DNA of 40,059 bases from positions 1 through 40,059 of the forward strand of contig NZ_JAGOID010000017.1 of NCBI RefSeq assembly GCF_017995835.1, written 5' to 3'. The position numbers and the translations under genes were made by a program. The notes under the pieces are model-generated. The model saw only the letters and a program-made list of their open reading frames with translations, ran no database searches and was not told where the DNA came from. The stretch is from Amaricoccus sp. (GTDB lineage: Bacteria > Pseudomonadota > Alphaproteobacteria > Rhodobacterales > Rhodobacteraceae). Of the stretch, positions 7,235 through 15,737 are shown piece by piece. Positions within the stretch are counted from its first letter, which is position 1. Every line of letters begins with the position of its first letter.

Positions 7235-7975
7235 TCAGGCGGTCCGTTCGATCAATGCCAGCGCCGCGGCGGGGTTCGCCGCCTTGTGGCCGCTGATGAC
7301 GTAAAGAAAGACGTCGCGCCCCGCCTCGGCCCAGGCCCGCGCCCTTGCCGCCCAGCCGTCGAGCGCGGCGTCGGCGTAGCCGGCCGCGTGGCTTTCGGTC
7401 GTGCCCATGATGCGGACGTAGGCAAAGCCGCCGCCCCCGCCCTCGATCTCGGGATAGTCGCTGTCGCCGGCGAGGACGACCGCGACGCCGCGCTCGGCCG
7501 CCTGTTCCGCGAAGCCGTCGGCGAAGCTCGGATGACGGACCTCGATCGCGTGGCGCAGGGGCCGGGCGCCCGCCTGTTCCGGCAGGAGGTCGAGGAAGGC
7601 GGCCATCTCGTCGCGGTCGTATTTCCTGGTGGCGGCGAGCTGCCAGTTGATCGGGCCGAGCCGGTCGCCGAGCTCCTCGATGCCGCTCGCTACGAACCAT
7701 CCGACGCTCTCGCCCGCCTCGGCGAGATTGGCGCGGTTCGTGGTGTAGCGCGGGCCCTTCAGCGCGAAGACGAAGCCATCCGGGGTCTCGTCGCGCCACT
7801 TGGCGAAGGTCGAGGGCTTCTGCGTGCGGTAGAAGGTGCCGTTGATCTCGATCGAGGAGAGCTTGCCGGCCATGTATTCGAGCTCGCGCTTCTGCGGCAG
7901 GCCGGGGGGAAAGAACGTCCTGCGCCACGGCTCGAAGGTCCAGCCGCCCACGCCGATCCTGATCCTGCCCGCCAT
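7235..7975 (-). CDS. DUF72 domain-containing protein
   Basis: A 246-residue cytoplasmic protein of the DUF72 (YecE-like) family, a TIM-barrel fold of unknown reaction. Conserved parts visible: IRIGVGGWTFEPWRRTFFPPGL at the N-terminus, the SSIEINGTFYRTQKPSTFAKW strand-helix near residue 40, VFALKGPRYTTN near 70, LGPINWQLAATRKYD near 106, and AIEVRHPSF and YVRIMGT later. Length is in the normal range. The ATG at 7973-7975 has GGGGAGGA just upstream; the longer open frame has no family similarity. It precedes the 35-residue ORF and the DUF6790 gene on the same strand, with a 61-base gap, so a shared transcript is possible. Confidence 0.92.
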   Translation of the reverse strand: MAGRIRIGVGGWTFEPWRRTFFPPGLPQKRELEYMAGKLSSIEINGTFYRTQKPSTFAKWRDETPDGFVFALKGPRYTTNRANLAEAGESVGWFVASGIEELGDRLGPINWQLAATRKYDRDEMAAFLDLLPEQAGARPLRHAIEVRHPSFADGFAEQAAERGVAVVLAGDSDYPEIEGGGGGFAYVRIMGTTESHAAGYADAALDGWAARARAWAEAGRDVFLYVISGHKAANPAAALALIERTA

Positions 7976-8284
7976 CGCGTCCTCCCCGGCCGACTCGCGC
8001 CTCGTGGTGGAGCACTGAACCACCAACGGCGCGGCGGCGAAACCGCGACCGCCGGCCGACCGGCCGCGAGCGACGGCTGCAACGTCGATCCGCCAGCATC
8101 CCCCAGACGGCGCACCGCGTTCCAGTTTCGGAACGTGTCTTCGCCGAGCCGGGCGACCCCGGCGGTCATCGCGAGGCGCGCGCCGGCGATGCCATGGGCA
8201 GCCAGAGCCGGAGGCGCCCACCCGCGGCCGGGCGGGCGGGCGCCTCACCCGGACACGGACCGAGGCCGGCGCCGCCTCGCCGGA
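7976..8284. other. Noncoding gap of about 310 bases
   Basis: This stretch between the DUF72 start and the RTX gene stop carries no credible gene; open frames crossing it are Arg/Pro-rich by-products of high GC. Its only clear element is the long hairpin at 8211-8246, described separately. The promoter of the DUF72 gene should lie in the part near 7990-8150, where I see no convincing sigma70 pair. Confidence 0.6.
8211..8246 (-). terminator. Long hairpin downstream of the RTX gene
   Basis: Two 15-base arms (8211-8225 and 8232-8246) flank a 6-base loop, 38 bases after the stop of the RTX gene on the minus strand. In minus-strand RNA one position is a G-U wobble and the rest are Watson-Crick; in plus-strand RNA the same position is an A-C mismatch. 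That asymmetry fits a structure serving minus-strand transcription. No U-tract follows, so it may act as a processing or stability stem rather than a classical terminator. Confidence 0.5.
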
Positions 8285-10243
8285 TCAGAGGATGAAGTCG
8301 CCGGCCGAGAGCGCCCCCGGGTTGTTCATCAGCACCTGCATGTCGGCGACGCCGTCGCCGTCGGCGTCGAGCGCGATGAGGGTGTTGCCCAGGCGCAGCT
8401 CGCCCGCCCGTCCGCTGAACTCCGCCGTCCCGACGAAGACGAAGGCGTCGTTTACCGGCGTCCCGACCACGGCGTCGATGCTGGAGAGGTCTATGCGGTC
8501 CAGCCCGGGCTCGAAGTCGGTGATGGTCGTCCGCGCCTCCCGCGGGCTATCTCCCAGAGCGTTGAAGACGAAGAGGTCGGCGTCCGAGCCGCCGGTCAGC
8601 ACGTCGACGCCACTGCCGCCGACAAGCCGGTCCGCACCACTGCCGCCGAGAAGCAGGTCCGCGCCGTTGCCGCCGAAGAGCCGGTCGTTGCCCGAGCCGC
8701 CCCGCAACTCGTCGTCGCCGTTGCGCCCTTCCATCCGGTCGGAGCCCTGGAGGCCGACGATCAGGTCATCTCCGGTCGTTCCCCTCAGCACGTCGGCCCG
8801 CGCCGTGCCTTCGATGAGGTTCTGCTGCGGCGGGGTGGCCGAGCGGTCCTCGGTCAGAACGATGTGCTGGTTGGCGGCAACCCCCGTCACGGTCTGCCGA
8901 TAGCCGTCCGGCCACACGATGGTGACATCCGCCCGCTGGGCGTCGGCAAGTCCGAAATGCAGGTCGGTCGAGTTCTGCGCCCCGTAGTGGGCGCCGCCGT
9001 CCTGCTCGCGCACCTGCACCTTGCCGTCCGGCGTCGTCACGTAGACCCGGGCCCCGGTCCCGCCCTTCTCCGAAACCACGCCCTCGAGCTCGATGCTCAG
9101 CCAGCGGTTCCCTGTCGGCGTGCCCTCCAGGTAGACGTACTCGCCCGGCGTCGGCCCCTCCTTCGGAATCGAGGTGCCGATGAGAAAGTCGAGCGCGCCA
9201 TCCCGGTTGAAATCGCCCGAGACGAGGTACTCGCCCCGCCCTTCCACCGTGCGGTCGATGAAGTGCTCGCCAGCCGCGAAGGTGCCGTTGCCCTGATTGA
9301 GATAGACGTAGAGCGCCACCCCGGCCTCGCGGGTCAGCGCGACATAGTCGAGGTCGCCGTCGTTGTCGAAGTCGCCCGTGGTGAGAAGGGTGCTGATGTT
9401 GACGGAGCGAGTCAGCGTGGCGCCCGCGCCGACGTCGACCCATGCCCCCGCGCTGTTCTGGTCGTAGAGCCTCTCGCGCCCGCTATGGAAGCCGAGCAGG
9501 ATCTCGGAGTCCAGATCCCCGTCGAAGTCCCCGGTGACGAGATCGGTGGCGTTGTCGCGCAGCCGCGTGCCGGAGTTGAAGCCGCCGCCGCGGTTCTCGA
9601 ACACCCAGACTGCCTTGCTGGTGGTGTTGAGGCTGACCACGTCGGTGAAGTCGTCGGAGCCGAGATGCACCGTCTTGGCGAACCGCTCGGAGACCAGGTT
9701 CCCGAACGGACGGGCGATCTCGTACCGGCCGTCCTCGCCACGCAGGAAGAAGTCGCCCGAATTGGTCAGCCCGTCCTCCCGCGGCTTCGCCGCCATGTAG
9801 AGGCCGATCTGCCCGTCGAAGTTGACCGGGATGCAGAGGCGGCCCCGGGCGAACGGGTATTCGAGGCCGAACAGGTCGGCGCTGTTGTCGGCGGAGATAG
9901 CGCTGCCGGTGTTGAGCTGCACCAGCGTCCAGTGCCGCGGGTTGTTCGGGTCGAGCGTTCCGCCCTGCATGCCGCCGACGGCCTGGAACATATCGGCGTC
10001 GCCGTCCTGGTCGACATCGAAGAACGAGACGCCGTGGTTGTCCGCGCCCCGCTCGTAGTTGACGACCCTCTGCTGCGGCGTGGTGAAATTGTAGATCAGC
10101 TCTTCGCTGCTGCTCAGATGGTGATTCAGATAAATGTCGAGGTATCCGTTCCCGTCAATGTCGTGAACGCCGATCCCCCAGTTCTCGTTTCCGCTGCCTC
10201 CTGCGATGGCATTGTTCAGCAGACTCGACCTGTTGATGAACAT
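8285..10243 (-). CDS. Secreted FG-GAP/UnbV/RTX repeat protein
   Basis: A 652-residue protein built from calcium-binding repeat modules. The first 350 residues carry FG-GAP/VCBS loops (DIDGNGYLDIYLN, DVDQDGDADMF, DFDGDLDSEILLGF, DFDNDGDLDYVAL, DFNRDGALDFLIG). Next comes an ASPIC/UnbV-like domain (NRWLSIELEGVVSEKGGTGA to VTIVWPDGYRQTVTG, about 380-465). From about 490 to 565 are RTX nonapeptides (GGSGNDRLFGGNGADLLLGG type), then a serralysin-C-like tail (TITDFEPGLDRIDLSSID) ending DFIL. There is no N-terminal signal peptide; RTX plus this tail indicates type I secretion. No ABC exporter genes are nearby. Start: ATG at 10241-10243 has a GGGG at good spacing; a GTG at 10247-10249 would add two residues. 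It may be an adhesin or surface protein; no enzymatic domain is evident. Confidence 0.9.
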   Translation of the reverse strand: MFINRSSLLNNAIAGGSGNENWGIGVHDIDGNGYLDIYLNHHLSSSEELIYNFTTPQQRVVNYERGADNHGVSFFDVDQDGDADMFQAVGGMQGGTLDPNNPRHWTLVQLNTGSAISADNSADLFGLEYPFARGRLCIPVNFDGQIGLYMAAKPREDGLTNSGDFFLRGEDGRYEIARPFGNLVSERFAKTVHLGSDDFTDVVSLNTTSKAVWVFENRGGGFNSGTRLRDNATDLVTGDFDGDLDSEILLGFHSGRERLYDQNSAGAWVDVGAGATLTRSVNISTLLTTGDFDNDGDLDYVALTREAGVALYVYLNQGNGTFAAGEHFIDRTVEGRGEYLVSGDFNRDGALDFLIGTSIPKEGPTPGEYVYLEGTPTGNRWLSIELEGVVSEKGGTGARVYVTTPDGKVQVREQDGGAHYGAQNSTDLHFGLADAQRADVTIVWPDGYRQTVTGVAANQHIVLTEDRSATPPQQNLIEGTARADVLRGTTGDDLIVGLQGSDRMEGRNGDDELRGGSGNDRLFGGNGADLLLGGSGADRLVGGSGVDVLTGGSDADLFVFNALGDSPREARTTITDFEPGLDRIDLSSIDAVVGTPVNDAFVFVGTAEFSGRAGELRLGNTLIALDADGDGVADMQVLMNNPGALSAGDFIL

Positions 10244-10408
10244 CGTCACACCCCCATTCCCTCGACAATCTTCGGCGATTTTTCCTCTTAGTCGGGCAAT
10301 CCGGCATTGTCCATGAACCGGAGCCCGGAATAGTTAAATTCTACTGTGAGTAGATCGGCAGCAATGCCGTTATCGCAGAAAGATCAGATCGCGCTCGACC
10401 TTCGATTT

Positions 10409-10439
10409 GGGCGCGCCCGGACTAGAGCCGGACGCGCCC
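10409..10439 (-). terminator. 12-bp stem just after acs
   Basis: Arms at 10409-10420 and 10428-10439 with a 7-base loop begin about 10 bases after the acs stop. In minus-strand RNA all 12 pairs form (one U-G wobble); in plus-strand RNA that pair is a C-A mismatch, which again favours a role for the acs transcript. It is not followed by a U-run, so it is a GC-type terminator or a 3'-end stabilising stem. Confidence 0.5.
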
Positions 10440-10448
10440 CGGATAGGG

Positions 10449-12389
<1,941 letters not shown>

Positions 12390-12469
12390 GGCAGCTCCTT
12401 CCCGGGATCGCATTTTTTGCCGCCGGTCGGACGCCACCGCGCCTCTGCACCGGCCGCCTTTCGCGCAGG

Positions 12470-12498
12470 TTTATAGGATCCCGCACGGCGCTTGTAAA
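12470..12498 (-). promoter_or_regulatory. Sigma70-type promoter of acs
   Basis: On the minus strand TTTACA (12493-12498) and TATAAA (12470-12475) are separated by exactly 17 bases; each matches five of six consensus positions, an unusually good pair in this GC-rich window. The predicted start of transcription is near 12463, leaving a 5' leader of about 70 bases before the acs ATG. Confidence 0.65.
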
Positions 12499-12558
12499 AC
12501 ATCATGTCTGCTGCACCGCACCATGAGCTGGATCAATTGCGCGGCGCTTTCGAGCCGC

Positions 12559-12588
12559 TTGCCCCGCTTGCGCGCGCCGCCCTATCCT
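12559..12588 (+). promoter_or_regulatory. Candidate promoter of the membrane protein/kinase operon
   Basis: TTGCCC (12559-12564) and TATCCT (12583-12588) are 18 bases apart on the plus strand, each with four matches to consensus, about 27 bases before the ATG at 12615. It lies back-to-back with the acs promoter, so one operator between them could govern both. Modest evidence. Confidence 0.35.
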
Positions 12589-12614
12589 CCGCGCGCATCG
12601 CGAGGGGTTCGCCC

Positions 12615-12890
12615 ATGCCGACCGAGAGCGCTCCGCCGGAGCCCGAGGGCCTGGAACCGTCGCTGGCGCGAGCGGCCGTCCTGCGCCGCCGCCGCCGGGA
12701 CGCCGCGGTCGCGCTGACGATCCTCGCCGCGCTGCTGCTGGTTTCGCCGCTCGTCGACGCCGTCGCCGGTCCGGTCCGCGTCCTCGGGCTGCCGCTCGGC
12801 GCGGCCTGGCTCTACCTCGCCTGGTTCGGGTTGATCCTCGCGACCGCGCGGCTCGCCCGCGGTCTCGCCGCCGACGACGGGGACGGCTGA
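12615..12890 (+). CDS. Small two-helix membrane protein partner of permease-kinase
   Basis: A 91-residue protein with an acidic N-terminus, an arginine cluster (RRRRRD near residue 30) and two hydrophobic segments (AAVALTILAALLLVSPLVDAV and GLPLGAAWLYLAWFGLILATARLA). Its stop overlaps the start of the kinase gene (TGATG). The layout of a tiny two-helix protein ahead of a sodium:solute symporter-type protein resembles the DUF4212-ActP-like and YhdT-PanF pairs, where the small protein is considered an accessory subunit. I infer the same here. The ATG at 12615 is preceded by GAGGGG; an earlier in-frame ATG at 12504 would place the coding start inside the promoter region and add a non-conserved-looking tail. 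Confidence 0.75.
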   Translation: MPTESAPPEPEGLEPSLARAAVLRRRRRDAAVALTILAALLLVSPLVDAVAGPVRVLGLPLGAAWLYLAWFGLILATARLARGLAADDGDG

Positions 12891-15571
12891 TGCCGGGCGG
12901 GAACATTCTCGTCGCGGTCTGCCTCGGCTACGTCGCCTGTCTCTTCGCCGTCGCCTTCTGGGCCGAGCGCCGCGCCGCGCAGGGGCGTTTCGGGTGGTTG
13001 CGGGGCCCGGCCGTCTACACGCTGTCGCTGTCGATCTACTGCACCGCCTGGACCTTCTACGGCGCTGTCGGCACGGCTGCGCGCGGAGGGCTCGACTACC
13101 TGCCGATCTATCTCGGGCCGACCATCGTCTTCGTCGGCTGGTACTTCCTCCTGCGCAAGCTGGTGCGGGTCGGCCATGTCCAGCACATCACCTCGATCGC
13201 CGACTTGATCTCGTCGCGCTACGGCAAGTCGCCGGCCCTCGGCGTCGCCGTGACGGTCATCGCCGTCGTCGGCTCGACCCCCTACATCGCGCTCCAGCTC
13301 AAGTCCGTCAGCCTCAGCTTCACCGCCTTCGCCGCGCACGACCCGACGATCGCGGCGGCGAGCCAGGCGTGGACCGGCCTCTGGGTCGCGGCGGGCCTCG
13401 CCGTCTTCACCGTCCTCTTCGGCACCCGCAGCGTCGACGCCAACGAGCGGCATCACGGCGTGGTCTCGGCCATCGCGGTCGAGGCGGTGGTCAAGCTCGT
13501 CGCGCTCGTCGCGGTCGGCGCGTTCGTGGTCTGGGGCCTTTTTCCCGGCCCGGCCGCGGTCTTCGGCGCCATGCCGCCCGCATTGATGGCCGAGCAGATC
13601 TTCACGCCGCGCTGGGTCACCCAGAGCTTCCTCGCCGCCTGCGCGGTCGTCTGCCTGCCGCGGATGTTCCAGGTTCTCGTGGTCGAGAACGTCGACGAGC
13701 GCCAGCTCGCCACCGCCGGCTGGGCCTTCCCGCTCTATCTGGCGATGATCTCGGTGTTCGTGCTGCCGATCGCCATCGGCGGGCTCGCCACCGCGCCGGA
13801 GGGCACGAACCCCGACCTCTTCGTGCTGAGCGTGCCGCTCGCGGCCGGGCGCGACGACCTCGCGCTGCTCGCCTTCCTGGGCGGCTTCTCGGCGGCGACC
13901 TCGATGGTGATCGTCGCGGCCATCGCGCTGTCCACCATGGTCTCGAACCACATCGTCATGCCGCTGTGGCTGCGCTGGCGGCGCGGCCGCGAGGGCGATC
14001 TGCGCCGGGTGCTGCTGCTGGCGCGGCGGCTGTCCATCGCCGGCGTCCTCGCGCTCGGCTACGTCTACTTCCTCGTCTCGGCGCCGAGCGCGCTCGCGGC
14101 GATCGGCCTCATCTCCTTCGCCGGCGCGGCGCAGATCGCCCCCGCCCTCGTCGGCGCGCTCTACTGGCGCGGCGCCACCCGGGCGGGGGCGATGGCCGGC
14201 ATCGCGGCGGGCTTCGTCGTCTGGGCCTACACGCTCTTCCTCCCGAGCTTCGAGGGCGGTTTCCTGATCTCCGCCGACGCCATCGCCCACGGCCCCTTCG
14301 GCCTCGGCTTCCTGCGGCCCCACGCGCTGCTCGGGCTCGATGGCTGGGATCCGCTGGTGCACGCGGTGTTCTGGAGCATGACCGCCAACGTCGCCGCCTT
14401 CGTCGGCGTGTCGCTCGCCTCGACGCCCCGGCCGCTCGAGCAGTTCCAGGCGGCGCAGTTCGTCGACGTGTTCCGCCAGTCCGCCGCTACCCCCGGCATC
14501 GTCTCGCGCTCCGCCACGTCGGAGGATCTGCTCGGCCTCGCCGTGCGCCTGCTCGGGCCGGGCCCGGCCGAGGCGCTCTTCGCAGTCGAGGCCCGCGCCC
14601 AGGGCAGGACCGAAGGCCTGCCGGCGCCGACCGACCGTTTCATCGACCGTCTGGAGCGCGAGCTCGCCGGCACCGTCGGGGCCGCCTCGGCGCACGAGCT
14701 CGTCAACCAGACCGCCGGCCGGGGCGCCGTCTCGGTCGACGGGCTGATGCGCATGGCCGACGAGACGCTCCAGCTCCTCGACGCCAAGCGCCGGCTGGAG
14801 CAGCAGAGCCGCGAGCTCGAGGAGGCGGCCGCCCGGCTCCGCCACGCCAACGACCAGCTCAAGCGCATGGACGCGCTCAAGGACGCCTTCCTGAGCCAGG
14901 TCAGCCACGAACTGCGCACGCCGATGACCTCGATCCGCTCCTTCGCCGAGATCCTCGGGGACGCGGAGGACCTCGACGAGGCGACCACCCGGCGCTTCCT
15001 CGCCATCATCCGCGACGAGAGCGTGCGGCTGACCCGCCTCCTCGACGACATCCTCGACCTGTCCTTCCTCGAGTCGGGCCGGGTGACCTTCAACCTCGCG
15101 CCCGTTCGCATCGGCGACGTGATCGACCGGGCGCTCGCCGCCACCGAGGGCCTGCGCGCGTCGTCCGGGGTGCCGGTCGTCAGCGGCGACGAGGGAACGG
15201 ACGTCGTGGTCGAGGCCGACTTCGACCGGCTGACCCAGGTCGTGGTCAACCTCGTCTCGAACGCCATCAAGTACGGCCGCTGCGACGATCCCCGCGTGAC
15301 CATCACCGCCGGCCAGACCGAGGACCGGGTGTTCATCGACGTCGCCGACCGCGGCCCCGGCATCCCGCCCGACCGCCGCGACGACGTGTTCCAGAAATTC
15401 CAGCGCCTCGGCGAGTCCAACCTCGCCGGCTCCGCCGGGCTCGGCCTGCCGATCAGCCGCGAGATCATGCGCAACCTCGACGGCGACCTCGTCGTGCTGC
15501 CGAACGCCCCCGGCGCCGTCTTCCGCCTGCTCCTGCCGCGCCGACCCGCCCGGGCCTCCGCGGCGGAATAG
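12890..15571 (+). CDS. Permease-fused sensor histidine kinase (CrbS/CbrA type)
   Basis: An 893-residue inner-membrane sensor. Residues 1 to about 500 form a sodium:solute symporter (SLC5-like) domain with about 13 membrane segments (for example YTLSLSIYCTAWTFYGAVGT near 43, YIALQLKSVSLSFTAFAA near 138). A STAC-like linker (SEDLLGLAVRLLGPGPAEALF, about 543-563) and a coiled coil (EQQSRELEEAAARLRHANDQ) lead to a HisKA domain with the H-box VSHELRTPMTSIRS, phospho-acceptor His673, and an HATPase with N-box VVNLVSNAIKYG, G1 DRGPGIPP and G2 GSAGLGLPIS. There is no receiver domain and no response regulator follows: the next gene is convergent. CrbS of this architecture controls acs in Vibrio and Pseudomonas; location back-to-back with acs supports that role here. 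Confidence 0.9.
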   Translation: MPGGNILVAVCLGYVACLFAVAFWAERRAAQGRFGWLRGPAVYTLSLSIYCTAWTFYGAVGTAARGGLDYLPIYLGPTIVFVGWYFLLRKLVRVGHVQHITSIADLISSRYGKSPALGVAVTVIAVVGSTPYIALQLKSVSLSFTAFAAHDPTIAAASQAWTGLWVAAGLAVFTVLFGTRSVDANERHHGVVSAIAVEAVVKLVALVAVGAFVVWGLFPGPAAVFGAMPPALMAEQIFTPRWVTQSFLAACAVVCLPRMFQVLVVENVDERQLATAGWAFPLYLAMISVFVLPIAIGGLATAPEGTNPDLFVLSVPLAAGRDDLALLAFLGGFSAATSMVIVAAIALSTMVSNHIVMPLWLRWRRGREGDLRRVLLLARRLSIAGVLALGYVYFLVSAPSALAAIGLISFAGAAQIAPALVGALYWRGATRAGAMAGIAAGFVVWAYTLFLPSFEGGFLISADAIAHGPFGLGFLRPHALLGLDGWDPLVHAVFWSMTANVAAFVGVSLASTPRPLEQFQAAQFVDVFRQSAATPGIVSRSATSEDLLGLAVRLLGPGPAEALFAVEARAQGRTEGLPAPTDRFIDRLERELAGTVGAASAHELVNQTAGRGAVSVDGLMRMADETLQLLDAKRRLEQQSRELEEAAARLRHANDQLKRMDALKDAFLSQVSHELRTPMTSIRSFAEILGDAEDLDEATTRRFLAIIRDESVRLTRLLDDILDLSFLESGRVTFNLAPVRIGDVIDRALAATEGLRASSGVPVVSGDEGTDVVVEADFDRLTQVVVNLVSNAIKYGRCDDPRVTITAGQTEDRVFIDVADRGPGIPPDRRDDVFQKFQRLGESNLAGSAGLGLPISREIMRNLDGDLVVLPNAPGAVFRLLLPRRPARASAAE

Positions 15572-15737
15572 GCCCCTCATACCGGCGGGCTCATGAAACG
15601 ACTCGCGGACCTTTTTTGACCTTTAAGGCTTTTATCGTGTGTGCTCAGGTAGTTATCCTATCTATCACGCGTGTTAGCCCGTGTTGCGCCGGGTAGCATG
15701 GTAGACTCGCGGGTATCACCCCGCCTGCGGCCGCGCC

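Noticed and set aside
8601-8760. DNA repeat array in the RTX gene region
   Set aside because: The periodicity comes from the glycine/aspartate nonapeptide repeats of the protein and is not a CRISPR or tandem-repeat element.
7286-10291. 1001-codon plus-strand open frame
   Set aside because: Antisense to the DUF72 and RTX genes; composition follows the complement of their codons and no domain is visible.
12504-12614. Earlier in-frame ATG for the small membrane protein
   Set aside because: It would add 37 residues without obvious structure, overlap the promoter region and lacks a ribosome site as good as that at 12615.
15572-15737. Possible terminator or promoter in the AT-richer gap between the kinase gene and rnr
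   Set aside because: A short imperfect stem near 15710-15727 and a T-run at 15610-15615 are present, but they are not joined in a terminator layout.
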